Below are positions 23,755 to 31,649 of a stretch of 37,016 bases of DNA, piece by piece (the stretch's first letter is position 1; every line of letters starts with the position of its first letter). The notes beneath the pieces are model-generated. The model worked only from the letters and a program-made list of their open reading frames with translations. It had not been told where the DNA came from and did not search any database. A program made the translations under genes and the position numbers. The DNA is from CAZNMF01 sp035547155 (GTDB lineage Bacteria; Acidobacteriota; Vicinamibacteria; Vicinamibacterales; SCN-69-37). The stretch spans positions 1 through 37,016 of the forward strand of contig DASZVJ010000194.1 in assembly GCA_035547155.1 (NCBI GenBank), in the 5' to 3' direction.

Positions 23755-24770
23755 AGCACTCTGTGGACGAGCGTCCAATAAGCGTTCAGAAACGTGTTCA
23801 TCAGCCGGTAGCCGAAGGCCAGGATCTTCGAATCGACGTACTCGGGCGCGATGAAGATGTCGCCGCTCGTCATGACGTCGCGATCGCGCATCACCCGTTG
23901 CGTCTGGATGCGGCGGCGCACCTCGCGGATCGGACCGAGATTGGCGAACACGTAGCCCATGCCGGCGCGATAGTGACGCAACTCGCGCTTCTTGGCCAGG
24001 AACAGAAGCAGCGACGTCTCGTACACCGCCAGCGCCGGCGCGCACAGGACAACCGTTCGCGTCTGATAGTGCTCGAGAATGAAGCGCCAGCGATTCCGCA
24101 CCGACGCGTAGTAGCGCTTCGCCCCCTGCACGCGCTTGTGGTACACGATGGCCGCCGGGATGTGATAGCAGAAATGCCCCAGCAGGTTCATCTTGTGATT
24201 GAACTCTGCATCGTCACCCCACCCGATCACGTAGCCGAGACTGAAGTTGCCGACGAGCGCCGCCTGATGCTTGTCGATCAGCTGCACGCCCCAGCCGATC
24301 GTCAGACGCGGCGTGTTGTCCGCCTGCGCGACGGGAAAGTTGCGATTCCGCGCCAGGCTCGTACCGACGTAGTGCAGCACCTGGCCGTCCTGATAAATCA
24401 TCGACGGATCGCGCTCGTAGAGCGTGCGCGGCAGGCACACGGCCGCCTGCGGGAGTGTCGCCATGCCGTGCAGGAGCTGTTCGATGCAGTCGTCCTTCAG
24501 CAGCACGTCGTTGTCGACGAGCATGACGAAGTCGGTCCTGGCCTCCGCGAGCGCGCGATTGCGGACTTTGTTGAGGATGCCGCCGCTGTTCTCGCCGAGC
24601 TCGATGACGCGAATCGACGGAAAGTGCTCGCGCACGAATGCCGGGCTGCCATCGCGCGATCCATCGTCGATGACCATGATCTCGCCGGGCGGCGAGACGA
24701 GACGCTGGATCGAGCCGAGGCAGTCCGGCAGGATGCCCAGCCCGTTGTAGTTCGACACGACGACCGTCAC
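23751..24770 (-). CDS. GT2-family glycosyltransferase
   Basis: 339 residues from GTG 24770. The GT-A fold begins at once with VTVVVSNYNGLG. MVIDDGSRDGS follows, then the metal-binding LVDNDVLLKDD (DxD-like) and GWGDDAEFNHK (ED-type catalytic region). The C-terminal 100 residues include a short hydrophobic stretch (VVLCAPALAVYETSLLLFLA) and basic helices, suggesting membrane association. No good Shine-Dalgarno precedes GTG 24770; a start nearer the end of the upstream gene would need a CTG. The stop overlaps the next gene. Sugar specificity unknown. Confidence 0.88.
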   Translation of the reverse strand: MTVVVSNYNGLGILPDCLGSIQRLVSPPGEIMVIDDGSRDGSPAFVREHFPSIRVIELGENSGGILNKVRNRALAEARTDFVMLVDNDVLLKDDCIEQLLHGMATLPQAAVCLPRTLYERDPSMIYQDGQVLHYVGTSLARNRNFPVAQADNTPRLTIGWGVQLIDKHQAALVGNFSLGYVIGWGDDAEFNHKMNLLGHFCYHIPAAIVYHKRVQGAKRYYASVRNRWRFILEHYQTRTVVLCAPALAVYETSLLLFLAKKRELRHYRAGMGYVFANLGPIREVRRRIQTQRVMRDRDVMTSGDIFIAPEYVDSKILAFGYRLMNTFLNAYWTLVHRVL

Positions 24771-24832
24771 GTTCGACGCGCGGAAGCGCGTCGACGGGCC
24801 GGTGTCGCTCGGACGGGCTGGGGCCGAATCGT

Positions 24833-25504
24833 TCAGAAGGTGTATCCGCCGCCGATGACGATGCGCGCGATGTTCGTGCGCTGGTCGGAGCTGATGCTGA
24901 GCAGGCGCGCGCCGCCGTCGGCGTACCACTCTCCAAAGCTCATCAGCACGCCGATGCCGCCCTCGGTCGCGAAGTGGTTGTACTTGCCGATCACGTCCTG
25001 CCCCAGCGTGACGCCGTAGGTGGCCGCAGAGCTGGTCACATCGGTGCCGTTCAGCCCGATGGTCGGCTTGAGATTGACCTTCGCGGCGCCAATCGTGACG
25101 AGGAAGTACGGCCGGAACTTGCCGCTCTGCTCGAGCACCCAGCGGCCGCCCAGGCCGCCATAGAGCGTCGGGACGCGCATGTCGCTCGATGCCGTGCCGT
25201 GCTGGCTGTCCGCGATGCTGCGCGCGAGCGTGTCGACCTTGTCGAGCTGCCGGCGGCTGACCCCGTCCTGCACCCAGGCGATCTCGCCGACGAGATCGAG
25301 ATTCTTCCAGAACCGCTTACCACCTTCTGCGCCGACGACGGCGCTGAAGTTCTCGACGACGGCGGCGCCCGTGTTCGCGCCGATGTACCAGGACTTGACG
25401 GTCGATGCGGTAGACGCCTGAGGCGTCGACGGGGTCTGTCCCGCGGCGGACGCTGTCCACAACACTGCCGTCATCATCATGCCTGCCGCGAGCACACGCC
25501 TCAT
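24833..25504 (-). CDS. outer-membrane beta-barrel protein
   Basis: 223 residues from ATG 25504, supported by GGAGG seven bases upstream (an in-frame codon at 25528 is not). A signal peptide ends near ASAAGQ. The mature chain alternates short amphipathic strands (SWYIGANTGAAVVENFSAVVG, GGLGGRWVLEQSGKFRPYF), with glycine-rich turns and a terminal aromatic residue in VIGGGYTF, the usual barrel C-terminal signal. It resembles small OmpA/OmpW-like eight-stranded barrels but I cannot name a family. It is embedded between two GT2 genes of the glycan block. Confidence 0.8.
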   Translation of the reverse strand: MRRVLAAGMMMTAVLWTASAAGQTPSTPQASTASTVKSWYIGANTGAAVVENFSAVVGAEGGKRFWKNLDLVGEIAWVQDGVSRRQLDKVDTLARSIADSQHGTASSDMRVPTLYGGLGGRWVLEQSGKFRPYFLVTIGAAKVNLKPTIGLNGTDVTSSAATYGVTLGQDVIGKYNHFATEGGIGVLMSFGEWYADGGARLLSISSDQRTNIARIVIGGGYTF

Positions 25505-25541
25505 CAATCTGCCTCCACGCATCGCCATATCCGTCTCACGC

Positions 25542-25561
25542 GCCGCGCGGGCGTGCGCGGC
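25542..25561 (-). terminator. hairpin between GT2 gene and beta-barrel gene
   Basis: A perfect 7-bp GC stem (GCCGCGC/GCGCGGC) with a six-base loop lies in the 81-bp gap after the 25586 stop. No U-tract follows, so a terminator role is uncertain; it could lower read-through into the downstream gene. Confidence 0.35.
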
Positions 25562-25585
25562 AGCCTCGACATGGTAACAGAGGGA

Positions 25586-26572
25586 TCACGCCTCGTCGCC
25601 GTCAATCGTCTCCAACACACGCCGAATGACGTAGACCGGCTTGCCCTGCGACTCGTGGTAGGTCCGCGCCTGCATCTCCGCCAGCAGGCCGATCGTCAGC
25701 AATTGCAGGCCGGCCAACCCGGTGAGGACGCCGAAGAGCAGCAGCGGCTGGTGTTGATCGAGCGAAATCGATCCCATGAGCCGGCCAAGGCCCAGCACCG
25801 TGAGGATGACGCCACCGATGCCGCCGAGCACGATGCCCAACAGGCCGAACATCTGTAGCGGCCGCGTCGAGTAGCTCAGGAGGAACTTGACGGTGAGCAG
25901 GTCGAGGATGACGCGCACGGTGCGGGAGATGCCGTACTTCGAGCGGCCATGCACCCGCGCGCGATGATTGACCGGCTGCTCGGCGATGCGCACGCCCATC
26001 TCGCTCGCGAGCGCCGGCAGGAACCGGTGCATCTCGCCATAGAGCCGCAGCGGCTTGACGACTTCGGCGCGGAACACTTTCAGCGAGCAGCCATAGTCGT
26101 TCAGGCGCACGCCCGTGGCCCACGAGATCAGCCGGTTGGCGATCATCGACGGCAGCCGGCGATTGATCCACGGATCCTTCCGGTACTTCCGCCAGCCGCA
26201 GACGATATCGACCTGATCATGCTCGAGACGATCGATCATCGCGGGGATGTCGCGGGGGTCGTTCTGCAGATCGCCATCCGACGTGACGATCAGGCTTCCG
26301 CGCGCGGCGGCGAATCCGGCCGCGAACGCCGCGGTCTGCCCGAAGTTCCGCCGGAACTGGATCACGCGCGTGTGCGGATCCGCCTGCTGCAGGCGGCGCA
26401 GGATCTCGAACGAGTTGTCCGTGCTGCCGTCGTCGACCAGGAGGATCTCGTAGCCGCGGCCCCACGCCGTCAGCGTCTCGGTCAGCTCGCGATGAAGCGG
26501 CTCGAGGTTCGGCGCCTCGTTGTGAATGGGAATGACGACGGAGAGATCGGGAGTCACGGTCTGGGGGGACAT
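25586..26572 (-). CDS. polyprenyl-phosphate glycosyltransferase-type GT2 (DPM/ArnC-like)
   Basis: 328 residues. GT2 domain: SVVIPIHNEAPNL, LLVDDGSTDNS, then SDGDLQNDP (DxD) and RSKYGISRT, the QxxRW-equivalent region. Two hydrophobic spans near residues 235-260 and 270-300 anchor it in the inner membrane. This layout is that of dolichyl/undecaprenyl-phosphate sugar synthases such as ArnC, GtrB and DPMS. Such enzymes charge undecaprenyl phosphate with one sugar, which GT-C enzymes then use outside. Two GT-C-like proteins are encoded in this window (13377-15086, 27265-28782) and are candidate users (inference). Confidence 0.92.
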   Translation of the reverse strand: MSPQTVTPDLSVVIPIHNEAPNLEPLHRELTETLTAWGRGYEILLVDDGSTDNSFEILRRLQQADPHTRVIQFRRNFGQTAAFAAGFAAARGSLIVTSDGDLQNDPRDIPAMIDRLEHDQVDIVCGWRKYRKDPWINRRLPSMIANRLISWATGVRLNDYGCSLKVFRAEVVKPLRLYGEMHRFLPALASEMGVRIAEQPVNHRARVHGRSKYGISRTVRVILDLLTVKFLLSYSTRPLQMFGLLGIVLGGIGGVILTVLGLGRLMGSISLDQHQPLLLFGVLTGLAGLQLLTIGLLAEMQARTYHESQGKPVYVIRRVLETIDGDEA

Positions 26573-26603
26573 TCTACGACGTGACGCCTCGAGGCCGCGG
26601 CGG

Positions 26604-27230
26604 TCAGACGTCCGCCGCGTGAGCGACCTGTCGCCGGCGCCAGATCATGACTGCGATGCCGCCGGCGACGAGCACGCCGGCCGCCCACAGCGAAATCACG
26701 GGCAGATTCTCGCGAATGTACTGCGTCGCCCGATCGCCGTACTCGTACGCCAGCCAGGCCTCGGCGAAGAAGCGAAAGCCTCGTCCGACGGCGATGGCGC
26801 CGACGAAGGCGCGCGGGCGCAAATCCGCCACGCCCGCCAGCAGCACGAACAACTTGAATGGCGCCGGCGGCGGCAAGAGCGAACAGGCGATCAATGCGAG
26901 CCAGCCATGGCGCCGCAGCGTGTCGAGCGAGCGCTCGACGAGCTGCGCGCTGACGCGCCGCCGGATGAACATCCCGCCGCCGCGCCGCGCGAGCGCATAG
27001 ATCGCATAACAGCCCACGACGGAGCCCGCCGTCGACATCGCGGCGAAGTACAGCCATTCGCTCGGATGATTGATCGTGAGCAGGACGAGCAGCGCGTCGG
27101 CGACTTCGGGGAGCGACAGGAAGGACGAGTCGAGAAACGCGAGTAGCGCCAGGCCCGGCCCGCCGAGATTCTCCGCGATCGGCTGAATCGTCGCGACGAA
27201 CCACTCGAAGAACGTGCTGAGCCGATGCAT
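26604..27230 (-). CDS. DedA/SNARE-associated (VTT-domain) membrane protein
   Basis: 208 residues with about four to five hydrophobic segments. LGGPGLALLAFLDSSFLSLPEVADALLVLL and AAMSTAGSVVGCYAIYALARRGG show the typical DedA/YqaA re-entrant and spanning pattern, and CSLLPPPAPFKLFVLLAG carries the proline-rich motif and FR segment that follow it. Some DedA-family proteins recycle undecaprenyl phosphate by flipping it back across the membrane. Placement beside a polyprenyl-phosphate GT2 (31 bp apart) fits that role, but this subgroup is not characterised for it. ATG start; no Shine-Dalgarno. Confidence 0.88.
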   Translation of the reverse strand: MHRLSTFFEWFVATIQPIAENLGGPGLALLAFLDSSFLSLPEVADALLVLLTINHPSEWLYFAAMSTAGSVVGCYAIYALARRGGGMFIRRRVSAQLVERSLDTLRRHGWLALIACSLLPPPAPFKLFVLLAGVADLRPRAFVGAIAVGRGFRFFAEAWLAYEYGDRATQYIRENLPVISLWAAGVLVAGGIAVMIWRRRQVAHAADV

Positions 27231-27264
27231 CTAGAATGAGCCAGACGGATCTGTGCGGACGAAG

Positions 27265-28782
27265 ATGGACAACCCTGCAATTATAGCTGACGATCGCGCG
27301 GATTCCCGGGCGTGGCCGCTGGCCGTGGGCGTGTTCGTCGTCGCGACGCTCCTCGGCACGCTTGCGGCGATCCACTACGCGCGGATCGATCTCACGCTCA
27401 GTCACTACGACGCGCGCGCGCACCTCGTCGTCGCGCGCCGGATCGTCGACAGCCTCACGCCCGGATGGCGTCAGATCGGCGCCGTGTGGCTGCCGCTGCC
27501 GCACGTGCTCGATCTCGTCGCGGTACTGCCGGACTGGGGCTATCGCTCGGGCTATCTGGCCGTGGCGATCTCGATCGTGTCGCTCGCGAGTGGGCTGGCG
27601 GCCCTGGCAGCATATCTGTGGCGGCAGACGGGCTCGCGTGCCGCGGCGTTGGCCGCGCCGGCGCTCATCCTCGCCAATCCCGATCTGCTCTACCTGCAGA
27701 GCACGCCAATGACCGAGCCCTTGCTGCTCGGACTGATGGGCGTCAGCGTGCTCGCTGTCGATCGCTGGATCGAACGGCCGACGCCACGAACGACGTGGCA
27801 GGCGCGCGCCGCGCTCGCGGCATTGACGCTCACACGCTACGAAGGCTGGTGCTTCGCGGCGGCGCTGATCGCGGTCGGCGCGTTGTTGCAGCGGCGCCGC
27901 GGTGCACGGGTCGCGCTCGCGCTCGTGCCGGCGTTCGTGGGCGCGATCGCCGGCTTCCTGCTGCTCGGCTACGCGACGACCGGCACGCTTTTCGTGTCCG
28001 ACGGCTTCTTCGTGCCGGACAACCCGGCCCATCACGCGCCATTCGTCGCGTTGCATCAGATCGTCGCGAGCGCACGCGCCTTGGGCGGCGACATCTTGAT
28101 GGGAGGCGCAGCCGTCGGCACGGTGGTGACGATCGCCGCGCTCGTCCGGCGCCGCGCCGAAGCGCTCTCGCTCGCGCTGCTCGCGACAGCGGTGCTGCCC
28201 TTCTACGCGTTCTACGAAGGCCATCCGCTGCGCGTGCGGTACATGATTCCGATCGTCGCCGTGGGCGGCTTGCTCGCGGCGTCGGCCATCGCGCGTGTGC
28301 CGCGGCGCCTGCAGATGGTTGGGGCCGTTGTGCTCGTGGCGCTCGTCTGCTGGCAACGCCCGCCGATCGATGCGCACGCGCCGATGGTGCTCGAAGCGCA
28401 GTGGGAGACACCGTTCCGGCTGCAGCGTCAGGCCGTGACGCGCTATCTGCTCAGCGCCTACGACGGCACGCCGATCCTGGCGAGCATGGGATCGCTCGGG
28501 CATTACATGCAGGAGACATCACACGCCGGCTTTCCGCTCGCGACCTTCCTGCATGAGGGCAACGGCGATCTGTGGACCGCGGCTCTTCTCGAGCCCTCGC
28601 GTTACGTGCACTGGATTTTGATCGAAGAGCGTGCGGAAGGCGGCGACATGCTCGCCGCCCGCGTGCGTGAGGATCCGGCATTCGTGGACGGCTTCACGCG
28701 CGTCGCGGAAGGCGGAGGACTGGTGTTGTATCGGGCGACGGGCGACAGGCCGCGGACTGCGGGCGGCGTCGAACCGAAGTGA
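27265..28782 (+). CDS. multi-span membrane protein, GT-C glycosyltransferase-like
   Basis: 505 residues from ATG 27265 (GTG 27253 is also in frame). About nine to eleven hydrophobic spans, then a soluble C-terminal part of about 120 residues. The first external loop holds an acidic motif in LSHYDARAHLVVARRI, as in GT39/GT83-type enzymes, where an early-loop Asp binds the polyprenyl-linked donor, followed by WLPLPHVLDL. No close named family is recognised. It sits downstream of no gene and diverges from the DedA/GT2 block. A TAGAAT box at 27232-27237 may serve as its -10. The role as a periplasmic-face sugar transferase is inferred from topology. Confidence 0.78.
   Translation: MDNPAIIADDRADSRAWPLAVGVFVVATLLGTLAAIHYARIDLTLSHYDARAHLVVARRIVDSLTPGWRQIGAVWLPLPHVLDLVAVLPDWGYRSGYLAVAISIVSLASGLAALAAYLWRQTGSRAAALAAPALILANPDLLYLQSTPMTEPLLLGLMGVSVLAVDRWIERPTPRTTWQARAALAALTLTRYEGWCFAAALIAVGALLQRRRGARVALALVPAFVGAIAGFLLLGYATTGTLFVSDGFFVPDNPAHHAPFVALHQIVASARALGGDILMGGAAVGTVVTIAALVRRRAEALSLALLATAVLPFYAFYEGHPLRVRYMIPIVAVGGLLAASAIARVPRRLQMVGAVVLVALVCWQRPPIDAHAPMVLEAQWETPFRLQRQAVTRYLLSAYDGTPILASMGSLGHYMQETSHAGFPLATFLHEGNGDLWTAALLEPSRYVHWILIEERAEGGDMLAARVREDPAFVDGFTRVAEGGGLVLYRATGDRPRTAGGVEPK
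27280..27285 (-). promoter_or_regulatory. consensus -10 box upstream of the DedA-like gene
   Basis: TATAAT on the minus strand lies about 50 bases before ATG 27230. The matching -35 position reads CGGGAA, a poor match. The box overlaps the first codons of the divergent gene. It may start the 27230-21279 transcription unit. Confidence 0.4.
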
Positions 28783-28806
28783 GGGGCGGCCCTTGTGGCC
28801 GCCCCT
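28782..28806. terminator. hairpin between convergent genes
   Basis: AGGGGCGGCC and GGCCGCCCCT form a perfect 10-bp stem with a five-base loop, starting at the last base of the plus-strand stop. It could end transcription from either side, but no T-run is present on either strand. Confidence 0.5.
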
Positions 28807-28848
28807 GTCGATAGCTCCTAGCCCGTGGCCTGAAGCCCGTCGCCCGTG

Positions 28849-29595
28849 TCAGAACCGGACCTGGAATCCGATGTTGAACATCCCGCCGCTCAGGTCGATC
28901 TTGTCGTCCAGAAAGCCGTTGTCGAGGCCGCCGGTGTCGCCGACGGCGTGGAGATACTTGCCTTCCAGATTGAGCGCGTAGATGTCACCGCTGATCGGAA
29001 ATCGGACGCCGCCGAGAATCACCCAGGCCGGCGCCGTGCCAGTCGTGGTGAACCGATCGTTGAAGATATCGAGCGTGTCGGTGTCGACGAAGCTGCCGAA
29101 CTCCGAATAGCGATAGAAGACCGCGCCCACGCCCGCGCCGACGTACGGCTGCACGTCACCGGGCCGGCCGAATGGGAGGAACCGCACGACGGCGGTCAGC
29201 GGCACGCTGCGCAACTGCAGCGTCTGATCGATGTCGCGGTTGTTCTCGTCGACCACGTCAGCGTAGATCGTCGGCACGCTGCGTCGTGAGAAGCCGAGAT
29301 TCGCGGCGACCTCGAGATGATTGCCGAATCCGACGTTCCACTCGCCGAAGAGATGGCCCGTGCGGAAATCGCTCATGTCGAAGATGAGCGCGTCGGACAA
29401 AGTCGGATCGCCGTTCAACGGCTGACCGATGGCGTCGCGCACGAGCACGTCGCCCGTGGCGCGTGAGTCGAAACCTCTCGGAAAGAAGAATCCGCCGCCG
29501 AACTGGACCGACTGCACCACCTGCGCGGAAGCGGGCGCAGCCGCGAGGATCAATCCAGTCAGCAGAAAGCCTGCGACGCGAAGACGAGTGAACAT
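28849..29595 (-). CDS. outer-membrane beta-barrel protein
   Basis: 248 residues from ATG 29595, with AAGGAG seven bases upstream. A signal peptide ends near APASAQ. The mature chain has repeated amphipathic strands (FGGGFFFPRGFDS, GEWNVGFGNHLEVAANLGFS, VQPYVGAGVGAVFYRYSEF) and ends in FNIGFQVRF, a textbook barrel C-terminus recognised by the BAM machinery. Similar to the OmpA/OmpW-like 'outer membrane beta-barrel' families; ligand unknown. The gene is convergent with the GT-C-like gene and stands 126 bp from the IMPase gene on the same strand. Confidence 0.85.
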   Translation of the reverse strand: MFTRLRVAGFLLTGLILAAAPASAQVVQSVQFGGGFFFPRGFDSRATGDVLVRDAIGQPLNGDPTLSDALIFDMSDFRTGHLFGEWNVGFGNHLEVAANLGFSRRSVPTIYADVVDENNRDIDQTLQLRSVPLTAVVRFLPFGRPGDVQPYVGAGVGAVFYRYSEFGSFVDTDTLDIFNDRFTTTGTAPAWVILGGVRFPISGDIYALNLEGKYLHAVGDTGGLDNGFLDDKIDLSGGMFNIGFQVRF

Positions 29596-29721
29596 CGGCA
29601 GTCTCCTTGACGAGGGGGAGCGTCAGTTGACCACGATATTGAGCAGAAACGATGCCAAGGACCAACGCCGTTCACGCTCGCGTCCGTGGCGGGCGCGCAC
29701 CGGCGCTGTCCCCCAAAGGAT

Positions 29722-30531
29722 TCACGATGCGAGACCGTCGTGCCTTGCGCGGCGGACGACTTCCAGGATCAGCGGATGGATGGGCCCGTTGGACGCCGCG
29801 ATGTGGCCGGCGAACGCGTCGAACGGCGCGCCGTCCATGCCGGATACGGTCCCGCCGGCTTCCTCGATGATCAGCGCGCCCGCGGCGATGTCCCACGGGT
29901 GGATGCGCTCTTCCCAGAAGCCGTCGAACCGGCCCGCCGCGACGTAGCAGAGATCGAGCGCCGCCGATCCCAGCCGGCGCACCGCTTGCGCTTCTCCGAG
30001 AAAGGCCGCGAACACGTCGACCTGGCGGCGCCGCTCTTCGCGAATGCTGTACGGAAAGCCCGTGCACAGCAGCGCGTCGACGAGCGTCGCGCACGTCGAC
30101 ACGCGCAGCGGCGTCCCGTTGAGCCGCGCGCCGCTGCCCCGCTCCGCCGTGAACAGCTCGTCGGCGATCGGGTCGTAGACCACGCCAATCTCGAGCCGTC
30201 CGTCGACTTCCAGCGCGATCGATACGCAGAACAGCGCGAGGCCGTGCGCGAAGTTCGTCGTGCCGTCGACCGGATCGATGATCCAGCGGAAGCGCGCGTC
30301 GCGCGGCTGCGTCCCGGACGCCGCTTCTTCACCCAGCACGCCGTGCGACGGAAATCGCGCGGCGATCAGCTCGCGGAACATCTGCTCGACCTCGAGGTCC
30401 GCGGCCGTGACGAGATCGATGCGGCCTTTCTTCTGAATCGCGGTCTGCTGCCGGAAGTACTGTTTGTGGACGCGGCCGGCGGCGAGCGCCGCTTCGATGG
30501 CCGTGGAGAGATAGATGGGATCGAGAGCCAA
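29722..30531 (-). CDS. inositol-1-monophosphatase family protein (SuhB-like)
   Basis: 269 residues. The Mg-dependent Li-sensitive phosphatase motifs are complete: GEE at 67-69, DPVDGTTNF at 86-94, and WDIAAG at 213-218. Members hydrolyse myo-inositol-1-phosphate and related sugar phosphates; E. coli SuhB also acts in ribosome assembly, which cannot be judged here. It starts at TTG 30531, immediately after the TGA of the RsbW-like gene, so the two form a two-gene unit. An ATC-codon region follows and no better start is visible. Cytoplasmic. Confidence 0.93.
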   Translation of the reverse strand: MALDPIYLSTAIEAALAAGRVHKQYFRQQTAIQKKGRIDLVTAADLEVEQMFRELIAARFPSHGVLGEEAASGTQPRDARFRWIIDPVDGTTNFAHGLALFCVSIALEVDGRLEIGVVYDPIADELFTAERGSGARLNGTPLRVSTCATLVDALLCTGFPYSIREERRRQVDVFAAFLGEAQAVRRLGSAALDLCYVAAGRFDGFWEERIHPWDIAAGALIIEEAGGTVSGMDGAPFDAFAGHIAASNGPIHPLILEVVRRARHDGLAS

Positions 30532-30969
30532 TCAGGACGCCAGTTTCTTGCGCATGCGGACCGCCATCCCGCCTTCCGGCCGCCGTGCGATCGAGACGTC
30601 GTCCATGAAGTTGCGCATGAAGAAGATGCCGCGGCCGCTCGACTTGAGCATGTTCTCGGGATCGAGCGGGTTGGCGATCTCCTCGGGATCGAAGCCCTCG
30701 CCCTCGTCGAGCACCTGGACGACGAGCTGTTCCGGCTTGGCGCGCGGCTCGAGCAGGAACTCCACCGTGACGTGCTTGTCGCGGTTCTCGCGGTTCCCGT
30801 GCTTGATGGCGTTGATCACCGACTCCCGCACGGCTACGCTGACCCAGTGCGTCGCGTCCTCGTCGAGGCCCGCCAGCGCGGACAGCCGATCGCTCAGGAG
30901 CTGCACGATGTCGAGCAGCTCGAACGTGCTGGGCAGTCTCAGGCGAATGAGGTGTCCGTCAACAGCCAT
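30532..30969 (-). CDS. RsbW/SpoIIAB-type anti-sigma factor serine kinase (GHKL ATPase)
   Basis: 145 residues, the usual length. Bergerat ATP-binding boxes: N box RESVINAIKHGN (48-59), G1 DEGEGFD (88-94) and G2 SGRGIFFM (111-118). Such proteins phosphorylate STAS-domain anti-anti-sigma factors and bind sigma factors in partner-switching systems. No STAS or sigma partner is encoded nearby, so its partner lies elsewhere or it is a stand-alone HATPase_c_2 switch protein. It starts at ATG 30969 and diverges from the aroK leader ORF. It precedes the IMPase gene directly. Confidence 0.93.
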   Translation of the reverse strand: MAVDGHLIRLRLPSTFELLDIVQLLSDRLSALAGLDEDATHWVSVAVRESVINAIKHGNRENRDKHVTVEFLLEPRAKPEQLVVQVLDEGEGFDPEEIANPLDPENMLKSSGRGIFFMRNFMDDVSIARRPEGGMAVRMRKKLAS

Positions 30970-31011
30970 GCGCGCGGAGTAAGTAACATATTAGTCCGAA
31001 GGGGTTCAAGA

Positions 31012-31116
31012 ATGCCCGCCGAGGCGGCCGTCCGTTTCTTCCGAGTTGCACCGTTTGGCGCGTGGACGCACGCGAACATCGTCCCGTCGTCTCTGGCCGG
31101 GCCCGCCCGCTCGTGA
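31012..31116 (+). CDS. 34-codon leader ORF overlapping aroK (candidate aromatic leader peptide)
   Basis: ATG 31012 has AAGGGG eight bases upstream and encodes 34 residues. The peptide has Phe at 9, 10 and 15 and Trp at 18 (VRFFRVAPFGAW). It ends with a TGA whose overlap with the aroK GTG start (31113) forms GTGA, the same coupling used by several gene pairs in this window. The Trp codon TGG at 31063-31065 lies in a perfect 6-bp hairpin with a four-base loop (31059-31074). The layout suggests a regulatory leader for shikimate kinase, sensing aromatic amino acids or simply coupling translation. No downstream terminator structure was convincing. Expression is unproven. Confidence 0.5.
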   Translation: MPAEAAVRFFRVAPFGAWTHANIVPSSLAGPARS

Positions 31117-31649
31117 CCACCGACAAGATCTACCTGGTCGGCTTCATGGCCGCCGGCAAGAGCACGGTCGCGCGCGCGCTCGCCCACCGCCTCCACTGGC
31201 GGGCCGAGGACGTCGACGATTTGATCGAGCGCCGCGAGCGCCTGACCGTCGCCGACATCTTCGCGCGCCACGGCGAGCCGCACTTCCGCCGCGTCGAACG
31301 CGAGATGCTGCGGCTGCTCCAGCCGCTCCGCCACGTCGTCGTCGCCACAGGCGGCGGGACGTTCGCCGATCCGGACAACCGCGCGCTGATGGCGCTCGAC
31401 GGCGTCTCGATCTGGCTGGACGTGCCGCTCGCCGATCTGATCGCGCGCATTCCGCCGGACGGCCGGCGGCCGCTGGCCGCCGATCGCGAGCAGTTCGAGC
31501 GCTTGTATCACGCGCGCACAGAAGTCTACCGGCTCGCGCAGATCCGCATTGCCGCGGATCGCCTGCCCGCGGCGGCCGTCGTCGATCGCATCCTCGAGGC
31601 GATGGCGGACCGCCCTCCCACGCTCGACACCCCGAGCCGGCCCGTCTGA
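31113..31649 (+). CDS. aroK: shikimate kinase
   Basis: 178 residues from GTG 31113. Walker A GFMAAGKST at 10-18, the shikimate-binding acidic segment AEDVDDLIE at 31-39, FRRVE at 58-62, the GGG loop in VVATGGGTF at about 77-84, and the lid RRPLAAD at 118-124. It phosphorylates shikimate at O3 in aromatic amino acid synthesis. GTG 31113 starts the protein at the normal distance before the P-loop; GTG 31062 would add 17 unconserved residues. The gene overlaps the leader ORF by GTGA and the following phosphoesterase by TGATG. Confidence 0.93.
   Translation: MTTDKIYLVGFMAAGKSTVARALAHRLHWRAEDVDDLIERRERLTVADIFARHGEPHFRRVEREMLRLLQPLRHVVVATGGGTFADPDNRALMALDGVSIWLDVPLADLIARIPPDGRRPLAADREQFERLYHARTEVYRLAQIRIAADRLPAAAVVDRILEAMADRPPTLDTPSRPV

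Noticed and set aside
26554..28503. Minus-strand open frame of about 650 codons opposite the GT-C-like gene
   Set aside because: Arg/Glu/His-rich shadow frame with no fold signals; it overlaps the DedA-like gene, which has family motifs.
30959..30994. Promoter for the aroK leader ORF (TCAACA with TAACAT)
   Set aside because: The spacing of 19 bases and weak boxes make it no better than chance; left out of the feature list.
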